From: an uncultured Lachnospiraceae bacterium | GTDB lineage: Bacteria; Bacillota; Clostridia; Lachnospirales; Lachnospiraceae | Length of the DNA: 9,371 bases | Direction of reading: 5' to 3' | Assembly: GCA_945788595.1 (NCBI GenBank) | Contig: CALZMS010000023.1 | Coordinates: 1 to 9,371, forward strand | In this document: positions 1 through 6,880 of the stretch, piece after piece | Numbering within the stretch: position 1 is the first letter of the stretch | How the letters are laid out: each line of letters starts with the position of its first letter | Program-made: the position numbers and the translations under genes | The notes under the pieces: generated by a model | Seen by the model: the letters and a program-made list of their open reading frames with translations, nothing else | The model's database searches: none | Told to the model about the DNA's origin: nothing

Positions 1-657
1 AGGTCTGAAAAGGTTTGGTGCGGAGTTTGGTATGCTTGGACGATCCTCCAGATCCGAACCCCTTTCCCGCAGATCCTGCACAAAAGCCTCCATCTGCCGG
101 TTCAGGTTGTCTTCCATATCCTCCACCGTCTTGGCCAGTCCTGTCAATGCAGACACCGTCAATGCCGCATCCGCAGCGATCACTGCCATCAAAAACAGCG
201 AAACCAATTCCTTCCACACCGATATCTCCGGAGTCACGATTCGGTTCATCAGCGGATACAGTCCATAAATCACCAGAAGTCCCGCCGCGCCAAAGCCCAG
301 CGAACAGGGCAGACACACCCTTCCCTGCAGGTTAAAGGGCATATCGCTGTAATCCCACCATACCGCGTGAAACAGCTTCTCCAATATCCAGGACGTGCCA
401 AACTCCAGAACAATACTGCCAAGATAACCGATCAGAAACACCTGCCACCACTTCAGAGAAAAACCCGCAAAATTCTGCAGGCCATCGTATATCATGGTGA
501 TCCCCGTGGCTCCCACGCCGTAAATCGGCACAACAGGCCCATAAAGGAAGCCCCGGTTCTCCCATTTCCCCTCTTTAATCGTACAGAACGTGGATTCATA
601 GACCCATCCCAGCACACTGTACAGCGCAAACATCACAAAATACCGACTAAGCCACAT
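1..657 (-). CDS. Putative ABC-transporter type IV / CmpB-like membrane protein (PF06541), 3' end cut by window
   Basis: An open frame runs from an ATG at 657 to the window edge (219 codons, no stop), so the C-terminus is missing. It starts MWLSRYFVMF and carries the signatures I associate with PF06541: a GWxYE segment in the first helix (residues 17-21), NRGFLYGPVVPIYG (34-47), a WDYSDMPFNLQGR block (101-113), then further hydrophobic segments at about 70-90, 117-138 and 148-173. The visible C-terminal part (about 175-219) is polar and could form a helix or coil. Family members are integral membrane proteins of unknown function; despite the family name there is no ATPase gene nearby, so transport is unproven. 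The start is fixed by TAGGAGGT at 663-670, whose first three bases are the stop codon of the upstream gene. It is the last visible gene of the recQ operon. The family call is from motif memory, not a search. Confidence 0.85.
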   Translation of the reverse strand, partial: MWLSRYFVMFALYSVLGWVYESTFCTIKEGKWENRGFLYGPVVPIYGVGATGITMIYDGLQNFAGFSLKWWQVFLIGYLGSIVLEFGTSWILEKLFHAVWWDYSDMPFNLQGRVCLPCSLGFGAAGLLVIYGLYPLMNRIVTPEISVWKELVSLFLMAVIAADAALTVSALTGLAKTVEDMEDNLNRQMEAFVQDLRERGSDLEDRPSIPNSAPNLFRP

Positions 658-667
658 ACTGCACCTC

Positions 668-1213
668 CTAAAGCTTTATGGCACGGCGAATCCGTTCCCA
701 GATCACACCCTGAAAATACACATAGGCTCTGTCAAACAGAAAAAGGAACAGCTGACCTCCAAGCAAAAGCACCGGATACAGAAGATTTCCTGCCTTCATA
801 AGCAGTCCTTCTCCCAGGAAAAGCTTTGGCATACCCAGCACCAGCGGCAGATACATCACGTTAAATACCGCAAGCCGTATAAAGATAAACAGCCAATTTC
901 TCTTATTTTCCTCCACTCTGCGGCAAAGACAGCCCCAAGCCATTTCCGTCAGCAGAATATACAGCGAAAACACCGCAAAGGTCACCATATACAGCTTCTG
1001 CGGAACCACGATGAACCCCAGAAGCATATTGGCGATCCAAAATACCCAGCCGCTTTTTTGCCCGAACTCCCTCTGTACTATGCCAGAACAAAAAGACGCC
1101 AGCGCCAGAAAAAACAGCGTGCTGCTCTCCAGCACATTTCCCAGATAGAGTAAAATCACCGCAATGGCCAGAAGCATGGCCGATACCGTCAGTTTTTTTG
1201 TGCTTACATGCAT
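668..1213 (-). CDS. Multi-pass membrane protein, ECF transporter S-component / DUF2232-like
   Basis: A 181-residue, strongly hydrophobic protein with about five or six predicted membrane helices. It begins with a basic stretch, [20 protein letters not shown], which resembles the N-terminus of ECF-type substrate-binding (S) components and of the DUF2232/YybS group. A mid-protein GFIVVPQK segment is also reminiscent of clostridial ECF-S-like proteins. No substrate can be named, and no ECF energy-coupling genes are in the window. I chose the ATG at 1213, which follows GGGAGG at a rather long spacing (about 12 nt). An in-frame ATG at 1237 would add eight residues but has a poorer ribosome site. 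With the 1213 start the gene overlaps the end of the J-domain gene by 10 nt, which suggests translational coupling. Its own stop TAG is part of the ribosome site of the next gene. Confidence 0.7.
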   Translation of the reverse strand: MHVSTKKLTVSAMLLAIAVILLYLGNVLESSTLFFLALASFCSGIVQREFGQKSGWVFWIANMLLGFIVVPQKLYMVTFAVFSLYILLTEMAWGCLCRRVEENKRNWLFIFIRLAVFNVMYLPLVLGMPKLFLGEGLLMKAGNLLYPVLLLGGQLFLFLFDRAYVYFQGVIWERIRRAIKL

Positions 1214-1845
1214 GAACAGATGTCGCCTCCCATACACTCACAGCAGGTGTCTGCAATCCACAGATCACAGCAGGCATCGCCGGTACAGCAGCTGTTATTG
1301 CCGGAACGGTTCTGATATACCGGGCGCTGCTGATAACGGCTGTTCTGGTTCTGCAGATGACGCAGAAAAGAAGCGTATTCCGTATTGCCCGGATCCATAT
1401 TCGCTGCCTGCAGAGCATGCTCCATGGCATCACTGTTGTTGCCGATACCAAGACTGGCCACCGCATAGCAGTAATGCCATTCTGCCGTACGGTTGCCCAT
1501 GGGTCGCAGCACATTTAAAGCATCGTTATATCTGCGGGCATTCAGCATATTGCGCACATCCGTAAACATCTGACCGTTCCCGTTCTGACCATAGGAATTC
1601 TGCTGATACGTATTGCCGTAACCGCTGTAGCTGGAATCCGTGCCATACCCTGTACTGGTCTGCCCGTTCATGATCTGCTGATAGGCCTCCTGCACTTCCT
1701 TAAACTTCTCCTCCGCCAGATCCGCCAGCGGATTGTTGGCATAGGAGTCCGGATGGTATTTCCGGCTAAGCTCCCGGTATGCCTTCTTTATTTCTTCCTG
1801 GCTGGCATTTCTCGACACGCCCAGCACTTCATAAGGATCTCTCAT
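1204..1845 (-). CDS. J-domain (DnaJ-like) protein with TPR-like middle and cysteine-rich C-terminal tail
   Basis: A 213-residue protein. Residues 3-57 form a canonical J domain (DPYEVLGV, then HPD at 31-33), which in known J-proteins stimulates DnaK ATPase. Residues 60-93 are a low-complexity linker rich in Tyr, Gly, Asn, Gln and Ser. Residues 95-165 resemble one or two TPR-like helical hairpins ([11 protein letters not shown], then [15 protein letters not shown]). Residues 186-213 are a cysteine-rich tail with nine cysteines (186, 187, 192, 193, 201, 202, 204, 210, 212). It lacks the Gly/Phe region, CxxCxGxG zinc repeats and C-terminal substrate domain of housekeeping DnaJ, so it is a specialised J-protein. 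The start at 1845 follows GGAGAAGAAG, 21 nt after the DUF5685 gene. I recall similar Cys-tailed J-proteins next to DUF5685 in Lachnospiraceae, but could not search. The partner and role are unknown. Confidence 0.9.
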   Translation of the reverse strand: MRDPYEVLGVSRNASQEEIKKAYRELSRKYHPDSYANNPLADLAEEKFKEVQEAYQQIMNGQTSTGYGTDSSYSGYGNTYQQNSYGQNGNGQMFTDVRNMLNARRYNDALNVLRPMGNRTAEWHYCYAVASLGIGNNSDAMEHALQAANMDPGNTEYASFLRHLQNQNSRYQQRPVYQNRSGNNSCCTGDACCDLWIADTCCECMGGDICSCM

Positions 1846-1866
1846 CTGTCTTCTTCTCCGTTTTTA

Positions 1867-2733
1867 TTACTTTTTTGCAGAAATTTTTTCCGCTTCTTTT
1901 TTCATTTTGTCAAATCGGTTCCACACCCCATCATATAGGATATTTTCCAGAATTGCAACATCCTGCAAAAGTGGCAGCTTTTCAAAAGCTTCACAGCAGG
2001 CCGCCATCATGCTGACAAGAAGCGCCTCACAGTCCTTTGCGAACCGTTCTTCCTCTTCCATGGTCCGTCCATAGCGCTGCTGTTTTCTGAGCAGAAGAAT
2101 ATTGTAATTTCCCGACTTTTCATCCTCTTTCAGATCATCCCAGGCATCCATCAGATAAATGAATTTGCCCAGATAAAATCCCGTCCTGTACAAAAGCTCC
2201 TGCCATATATCCTCTTTCACCGCAAACACGCTGCCCAGAAGATGGCCAAAGGTTCCTGCCACCAGATCAATATCTGTGCTTTTTTCCTTCTCCAGACCAG
2301 ACAACTCCTTTAAATACTTCCGGATCACAGCTTCTTTTTCCGGATACAGCTCCCTGGCTTTTAAAAAGGCTCGGTGATACAGGCGAAGCCCCACAATCGC
2401 CGATGTCTTTTTCTCATCCCGCCAGTCATCCAGAAGCTTATACCAGGTCAAAAGCAGGCTCATATGCGCCGCGTACTCCGAAAATTCATTTTCTATCATC
2501 AACCTTTTTTTCTGCGGATGGGCAATACAACGTTTTTTGGAAAACTGCTGCTCAGGCTCATACAGGGAGCTTAACAGCAGGGTCAGAAACGTCAGATCAT
2601 AGGACAAAGTCATCTGCCCCGACAAGCCGTACTCCCTGCGAAGTGCCTGACACGCTCCGCAGTAAAATCCCTTATATGTTTCATATTCTTTTATTTTCAG
2701 TTCTTCTTTATGGACCGTCACATAACCAAACAT
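1867..2733 (-). CDS. DUF5685 family protein
   Basis: A 288-residue, probably soluble, mostly helical protein. The N-terminus MFGYVTVHKEELKIKEY, the FYCGACQAL segment (C25-x2-C28), the SYDLTFLTLLL segment (44-54) and the CIAHP segment (C69-x2-H72) match what I know of DUF5685. The CxxC plus CxxH arrangement could bind a metal, though this is inference. Two acidic helical stretches are notable: LLDDWRDE at 100-107 and YLMDAWDDLKEDEKSG at 193-208; their spacing and look recall the aspartate-rich motifs of class I isoprenoid synthases. No function is established that I know of. The start at 2733 follows GTAGAGG, which includes the stop of recQ; the gap is 10 nt. The gene lies between recQ and the J-domain protein and is co-directional with both, so it very likely shares their transcript. 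The lysine-rich C-terminus (MKKEAEKISAKK) is not a membrane segment. Confidence 0.85.
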   Translation of the reverse strand: MFGYVTVHKEELKIKEYETYKGFYCGACQALRREYGLSGQMTLSYDLTFLTLLLSSLYEPEQQFSKKRCIAHPQKKRLMIENEFSEYAAHMSLLLTWYKLLDDWRDEKKTSAIVGLRLYHRAFLKARELYPEKEAVIRKYLKELSGLEKEKSTDIDLVAGTFGHLLGSVFAVKEDIWQELLYRTGFYLGKFIYLMDAWDDLKEDEKSGNYNILLLRKQQRYGRTMEEEERFAKDCEALLVSMMAACCEAFEKLPLLQDVAILENILYDGVWNRFDKMKKEAEKISAKK

Positions 2734-2743
2734 CGTTTTTCCT

Positions 2744-4585
2744 CTACTCTACAGCGCTGTCCTTTTCCCGGAACTTACGTATCTCCTCCAGAAAGCTCTC
2801 ACCATACAAGTCAAATTTTTTCTCCCCTACGCCGGTGACATCAAGCATCTCCTCTCGGTTTTCCGGAAGCTTCCGGCACATATCCGTAAGGGTCTTATCC
2901 GAAAACACCAGATAGGGCGGCACACCTTGTTTTCTGGCCAGAGACATACGAAGAGCGCGCAAAGCTTCAAACAGTGAATTCTCCACTTCTGCTGTCGATG
3001 TACTTCCCGTCTTCTTTTTCTTTTCCGGTTTTTCCTTTTTCTCCACCTGCACGGTAATGCTGACCGGAACCTCCTCCAAAAGCAGCTCCTTTCCCTCCGG
3101 GGTGATCTTTACCACCGGATAGGGATCGCCCTGCTGCTTTAACAGCTGCATCCCATACAATTTATGCAGCACCTTTCTCAGCATATGTACCGGCATTCCC
3201 CGAAGCACGCCGTATTCCGACAGCCTGTCCAGGCCAAACTGCTTTACCTTCTGGGCCGAGCTTCCTCTGAGAGCATCCATAAGCACCTGTGCCCCATATC
3301 GTCCGCCGCTTTCCCATACCATCCGCAAAAAAGCCATGGCCGCATCTGTCACATCCTGCGAATCAAAATCCCCGCAGCAACTGCCGCAGTTTCCACAGGA
3401 ATCCACCGTTTCCTCCCCGAAATAGCGAAGAATATAGCTTCTCAGACAATCCTCTGTAAAACAGTAGGCCGTCATCTGACGAAGCCGCCTGTGATCCTGA
3501 TCCTTCACGATCTGCAGCTCATGCTCATCCAGCTCGTCATTTTCCCTGGCATGCTCAATAAAATACTGGTTCGTCACCACATCCTGGCCGGAATACAAAA
3601 GAATACACACCGCAGGCTCTCCGTCTCTGCCTGCACGGCCCGCCTCCTGATAATAGCTCTCCATATTTTTCGGCATATTGTAATGCACCACATAGCGCAC
3701 GTTGGACTTGTCGATACCCATACCAAAAGCGTTGGTGGCCACCATCACCGGAGACACATCATAAAGAAAATCCTCCTGATTCCGGGCACGTTCCTCATCT
3801 GTCAGCCCCGCATGATACCGTGTAGCCCGATACCCCTCCCGGATCAGCTTATCGCAGATTTCCTCCACATTTTTTCTCGTGGCGCAGTAAATAATGCCGC
3901 TTTCTTCCCGGTGCTTATCCAGGATCGTCAAAAGCTCCCTGTCCTTATCCGCCGGCTGGCGCACCTCAAAATACAGATTCGCCCGGTCAAAACCGGTAGT
4001 CTTCACAAAAGGATCTTTAAGCCCCAGCATGGCAATACAGTCATCCCGCACCGCACGGGTAGCCGTAGCCGTATATGCCGCCATCACCGGCCGCCGCGGA
4101 AGCAGGCGGACAAACTCCTGGATACGCAGATAACTGGGTCTGAAATCCTGCCCCCACTGTGACACACAGTGCGCCTCATCCACCGCCAGCAGAGAAATAT
4201 CCGCCGAACACGCAAAATCCAGAAATGACTCCGTAAGCAGCCTCTCCGGCGCCACATAGATCAGCTTATACTGCCCTCTCCTGGCCAGCTGCAGCGCCTT
4301 CATATACTGATTCATCGTCAGAGAACTGTTCAGATACGCCGCATGAACTCCCATTTGATTCAAAGCCGTCACCTGATCCTTCATCAGCGAGATCAAAGGC
4401 GACACCACCAGCGTGATCCCCGGAAGCAAAAGCGCCGGCACCTGATAACACACCGACTTCCCCGCCCCCGTAGGCATAATCCCAAACACATCCCTACCCT
4501 GCAAAGCAGCCTCAATCAACTCCTCCTGCCCCGGGCGAAAAGAATCATAACCATACAGCTGACGCAAAACCTCTTCTTTTGTCAT
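2744..4585 (-). CDS. recQ: ATP-dependent DNA helicase RecQ
   Basis: A 613-residue protein, close to the size of E. coli RecQ and with the full domain set. It unwinds DNA 3' to 5' in recombination and replication-fork repair. The helicase core shows the Q-motif-like YGYDSFRPGQ (11-20), Walker A PTGAGKS (38-44), DEAH (136-139) followed by the aromatic-rich loop CVSQWGQDFRPSY, TATAT (172-176) and the motif VI QEAGRAGRDG (313-322). Zinc ligands are C380, C397, C400 and C403, the same numbers as in E. coli RecQ. A winged-helix RQC domain (about 410-505) follows, then a lysine-rich linker (516-526), then an HRDC domain (about 535-606). The frame is open upstream to 4663, but the ATG at 4585 is preceded by AAAGGAGG, and a likely promoter at 4623-4631 lies inside the extra 26 codons, so the shorter start is preferred. 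First gene of a five-gene operon. Confidence 0.97.
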   Translation of the reverse strand: MTKEEVLRQLYGYDSFRPGQEELIEAALQGRDVFGIMPTGAGKSVCYQVPALLLPGITLVVSPLISLMKDQVTALNQMGVHAAYLNSSLTMNQYMKALQLARRGQYKLIYVAPERLLTESFLDFACSADISLLAVDEAHCVSQWGQDFRPSYLRIQEFVRLLPRRPVMAAYTATATRAVRDDCIAMLGLKDPFVKTTGFDRANLYFEVRQPADKDRELLTILDKHREESGIIYCATRKNVEEICDKLIREGYRATRYHAGLTDEERARNQEDFLYDVSPVMVATNAFGMGIDKSNVRYVVHYNMPKNMESYYQEAGRAGRDGEPAVCILLYSGQDVVTNQYFIEHARENDELDEHELQIVKDQDHRRLRQMTAYCFTEDCLRSYILRYFGEETVDSCGNCGSCCGDFDSQDVTDAAMAFLRMVWESGGRYGAQVLMDALRGSSAQKVKQFGLDRLSEYGVLRGMPVHMLRKVLHKLYGMQLLKQQGDPYPVVKITPEGKELLLEEVPVSITVQVEKKEKPEKKKKTGSTSTAEVENSLFEALRALRMSLARKQGVPPYLVFSDKTLTDMCRKLPENREEMLDVTGVGEKKFDLYGESFLEEIRKFREKDSAVE

Positions 4586-4622
4586 ACATCCTCCTTTTCC
4601 TCTCTCCCGGCGATTTCTCCCC

Positions 4623-4631
4623 ATTGTACCA
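4623..4631 (-). promoter_or_regulatory. Candidate extended -10 promoter for recQ operon
   Basis: Read on the minus strand the sequence is TGGTACAAT: a -10 hexamer TACAAT with the TGn extension. No convincing -35 hexamer is present at 16-18 nt, where the T-tract of the pfkA terminator lies. Transcription would begin near 4616, giving a leader of about 30 nt that contains the AAAGGAGG ribosome site. Since the palindromic terminator lies just upstream, recQ needs a promoter here. Prediction by eye. Confidence 0.45.
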
Positions 4632-4646
4632 CAGCCGCCAACAAAG

Positions 4647-4795
4647 AAAAAGGCCTGCGTCACCCTTTAGCTCTCTCTGTTATATTTCTTTTCAAGCGAC
4701 TTTCCGAGCACGACTCCGAGACTACAGGCTCGGAGCGAGCGCAGGCGGAGCGCGGAAAAGAAATATAACAGAGAGAGTCAAAGGGTGACGCAGGC
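4647..4795 (-). terminator. Rho-independent terminator of pfkA formed by the long palindrome
   Basis: In the minus-strand transcript the 41-bp stem begins 20 nt after the pfkA stop codon, and the descending arm runs directly into CCTTTTTCTTT (T-tract at 4651-4647, then C and TTT). This is the arrangement of an intrinsic terminator, though the stem is far longer than usual. On the plus strand the other end lacks a T-tract, so termination would work in one direction, the one that fits pfkA. Confidence 0.6.
4653..4795. repeat. 143-bp imperfect palindromic element (possible REP/MITE-like unit)
   Basis: Arms of 41 nt at 4653-4693 and 4755-4795 are reverse complements at 39 of 41 positions; the two mismatches are adjacent (AG at 4669-4670 against GA). 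The 61-nt centre contains its own hairpin, CTCCGAG at 4714-4720 against CTCGGAG at 4729-4735 with an 8-nt loop, and a direct repeat CGGAGCG at 4731-4737 and 4746-4752. There is no ORF and I see no clear target-site duplication at the ends. The GC-rich centre between AT-rich inner arms is unlike the surrounding genes. It fills most of the 230 nt between pfkA and recQ. Its layout suggests a dispersed palindromic repeat, which one window cannot prove. Confidence 0.6.
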
Positions 4796-4815
4796 TCACA
4801 CACTTAAATTTTAAA

Positions 4816-5853
4816 TCAGAATTTATGCTTCAGGGGATTGATGGTTCCTGCAGCTCCCAGGTTAAAATTACCATAGCTGTAGGACAGAGTCTGCGCGATC
4901 TCAAACTGTTCCTTAGAGATCTGCTTCTTCATGCTCAGTCCCTCATTGATATCAAAGTCAACGATCTCACCGCTCTTGATACCTACAATACGCTTAGTCT
5001 CGCCGCGAAGCAGAAGATCCACAGCGTAAGCACCCATAAGAGAACCGTAGAAACGGTCACGGCAGCTGGGAGAACCACCACGCTGCATATGACCCAGGAT
5101 CGTAGCACGAGTCTCAATACCTGTAGCCGCCTCAATACGTTTGGCCATACTGGTGGAATGTCCGATACCCTCAGCATTGATAATGATATGATGTGTCTTA
5201 CCTCTGGAACGGTTCAGGATAATTTTCTCAATCAGCTTCTGCTCATCATAATCATAATATTCCGGAAGCAGAATATCATCGGCACCATTGGCGATACCAC
5301 ACCACAGGGCAATATATCCGGCATGACGTCCCATGACCTCAATGACGGAGCAGCGCTCATGGGAAGCAGAAGTATCTCTGATCTTATCGATAGCTTCCAT
5401 AGCCGTATTGATAGCGGTATCAAAACCGATGGTATAATCTGTACAGGCAATATCCAAGTCGATGGTTCCGGGAACACCGATCGCGTTGATTCCCTCATTG
5501 GCCAGCTTCTGCGCACCGGCAAAGGAACCGTCACCACCGATAACTACCAGACCATCGATGCCATTCTTCTTACAAGTCTCTACTGCGGTAGCCAGACCCT
5601 CCGGAGTACGCATCTCAGGACATCTTGCAGTATACAGGATCGTACCACCGCGCTGAATGATGTCGGAAACATCGCGGCTCGTCATATCTACCATTTCATT
5701 ATTGATCAGACCATCATAACCCTTCAGGATACCCTTTACGGAAACATTCTGAGCCAGAGCTCTTCTTACAACCGCACGGATCGCTGCGTTCATACCCGGG
5801 GCATCGCCGCCGCTGGTCAGGACACCAATTGTCTTAACTTTTTTCTCTGCCAT
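4816..5853 (-). CDS. pfkA: ATP-dependent 6-phosphofructokinase
   Basis: A 345-residue cytosolic enzyme that phosphorylates fructose 6-phosphate to fructose 1,6-bisphosphate, the committed glycolytic step. Visible motifs: VLTSGGDAPGMNAAIR (11-26), GGDGS (106-110), PGTIDLD (128-134) with the catalytic Asp at 132, the MGRHAGY substrate loop (174-180) and HMQRGGSP (255-262). Gly at position 109 (GGDGS) and at 129 (PGTID) indicate ATP rather than pyrophosphate use, since PPi enzymes carry GGDD and PKTID there. The protein is about 25 residues longer than E. coli PfkA, mainly at the C-terminus. One oddity is TIDLD where the textbook motif is TIDND. The start follows GGAGGAG about 10 nt upstream. 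It has its own promoter and appears monocistronic, ending at the long palindrome. Confidence 0.97.
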   Translation of the reverse strand: MAEKKVKTIGVLTSGGDAPGMNAAIRAVVRRALAQNVSVKGILKGYDGLINNEMVDMTSRDVSDIIQRGGTILYTARCPEMRTPEGLATAVETCKKNGIDGLVVIGGDGSFAGAQKLANEGINAIGVPGTIDLDIACTDYTIGFDTAINTAMEAIDKIRDTSASHERCSVIEVMGRHAGYIALWCGIANGADDILLPEYYDYDEQKLIEKIILNRSRGKTHHIIINAEGIGHSTSMAKRIEAATGIETRATILGHMQRGGSPSCRDRFYGSLMGAYAVDLLLRGETKRIVGIKSGEIVDFDINEGLSMKKQISKEQFEIAQTLSYSYGNFNLGAAGTINPLKHKF

Positions 5854-5900
5854 AATAAACTACTCCTCCATGTGAAAAAGCACAAAACACAATTTTCTTA

Positions 5901-5929
5901 ATGGTAGCATAATTTCTTCCGTAATTCAA
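5901..5929 (-). promoter_or_regulatory. Promoter of pfkA
   Basis: On the minus strand: -35 TTGAAT (5929-5924), a spacer of exactly 17 nt, and -10 TACCAT (5906-5901) preceded by TGC, an extended -10. Transcription would start near 5894, giving a 40-nt leader with the GGAGGAG ribosome site. The 152-nt gap between sdaAA and pfkA shows no convincing terminator hairpin for sdaAA, so some read-through from the serine dehydratase operon is possible. Confidence 0.6.
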
Positions 5930-6005
5930 TATCCCATCGCCAAATGCCCAAGAGTGATTTTGTGCAATGTGCATATTTCCCTCCGGCATTTTCGGCAAAA
6001 ATATA

Positions 6006-6869
6006 TCAGTCCATCTCCTCCCGGATCCGCTCACCTGTAGGTGTTGCTGCCAGTCCGCCCGTTCCCGTTTCTTTCAGACAGGTCGGCATACAGATGCCAA
6101 TACTCTTCATGGCATCGATGACTTCATCCGGCGGAATGCGGCTGGAGATCCCTGCCATCGCCATATCTGCGGCGGTCAGCGCATTCACACTGCCAATCAC
6201 ATTTCGCTTGACACAGGGTACCTCCACCAGACCGGCCACCGGATCGCAGGCCAGTCCCAGAAGAGATTTGAGCGCCAACGCCGCCGCTGTAGCGATCTTT
6301 CGGGCATCCCCGCCCGCCAGATAAGCCGCAGCTCCCGCTGCCATAGCCGACGCGGAACCGATCTCCGCCTGACAGCCTCCGCTGGCTCCCGCCAGGAAAG
6401 CACGGTTGGCAATCACTCCGCCGATTCCTGCCGCCACAAACATGGCTTCTGTCATCCTGTCATCCGTAAATCCTTTTTCTCTCTGTAAATTCAAAAGCAC
6501 CGCCGGCATTACTCCGCAGGAACCTGCCGTGGGCGCCGCCACGATCTTTTTCATGCAGGCATTGGATTCTCCCATTTTGACAGCAGTCTCCATTACATGA
6601 CCGATAAAATCACCGCAATACAGCCACCCCTCCCGGCGGGCTTTGGCGATCTTCTCTCCATCGCCGCCCACCAGGCCGCTATGGGACAATAACTCTTTTT
6701 CGTAATCCTCATCTGCCTTTTTCATGGTCAGATACAGCTTTTTTGTAGCTTCAAAGGATTCTCGGCGGCTGACACCCCTCTGCTGCATATCATCCCGGAG
6801 CACCAGCTCCCACAGCGCACAATTTTTTTCCTCCGCTTCACAGCAGAGTTCTTCTAATGATGCATACAT
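6006..6869 (-). CDS. sdaAA: L-serine dehydratase, iron-sulfur-dependent, alpha subunit
   Basis: A 287-residue catalytic subunit that, with SdaAB, converts L-serine to pyruvate and ammonia using a [4Fe-4S] cluster. Family signatures are TAGSCGVMPAV (114-124), GASGGCQAEIGSA (161-173), LACDPVAGLVEVPCVKRN (206-223) and the C-terminal ETGTGGLAATPTG (267-279). The likely cluster ligands are C166, C208 and C219. Their spacings of 42 and 11 equal those of the three cluster cysteines reported for the single-chain Legionella enzyme. The chain ends in EEMD without the terminal cysteine of that enzyme, as expected if two-subunit enzymes differ there. The start follows AGGAGGT with 7-nt spacing; this ribosome site includes the TAG stop of sdaAB 11 nt upstream. 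Last gene of its operon. Confidence 0.96.
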   Translation of the reverse strand: MYASLEELCCEAEEKNCALWELVLRDDMQQRGVSRRESFEATKKLYLTMKKADEDYEKELLSHSGLVGGDGEKIAKARREGWLYCGDFIGHVMETAVKMGESNACMKKIVAAPTAGSCGVMPAVLLNLQREKGFTDDRMTEAMFVAAGIGGVIANRAFLAGASGGCQAEIGSASAMAAGAAAYLAGGDARKIATAAALALKSLLGLACDPVAGLVEVPCVKRNVIGSVNALTAADMAMAGISSRIPPDEVIDAMKSIGICMPTCLKETGTGGLAATPTGERIREEMD

Positions 6870-6880
6870 AAGCTTACCTC

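Noticed and set aside
332..565. 77-codon minus-strand ORF
   Set aside because: It lies in another frame inside the PF06541-type gene, which has the strong ribosome site and conserved motifs.
3164..4162. 332-codon plus-strand ORF opposite recQ
   Set aside because: Antisense to the helicase core; the product is His/Ile-rich and unlike any protein I know.
4586..4663. 26-residue N-terminal extension of RecQ
   Set aside because: It has no ribosome site, is not similar to RecQ N-termini, and covers the likely promoter; the ATG at 4585 has AAAGGAGG.
4653..4795. Insertion sequence end or transposase remnant
   Set aside because: No transposase fragment, no clear target duplication and no second end; a palindromic repeat or terminator fits better.
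4816..5853. Pyrophosphate-dependent phosphofructokinase
   Set aside because: GGDGS and PGTID both carry the glycines typical of ATP-dependent enzymes.
4825..5901. 358-codon plus-strand ORF opposite pfkA
   Set aside because: It is fully antisense to a certain gene, has a low-complexity Ser/Thr/Ile-rich product without family features, and no ribosome site was seen. It reflects the codon use of pfkA.
5854..6005. Terminator or riboswitch between sdaAA and pfkA
   Set aside because: Only short weak inverted repeats (such as TGCA around a 3-nt loop) and no stem followed by a T-run were found; the gap is explained by the pfkA promoter.
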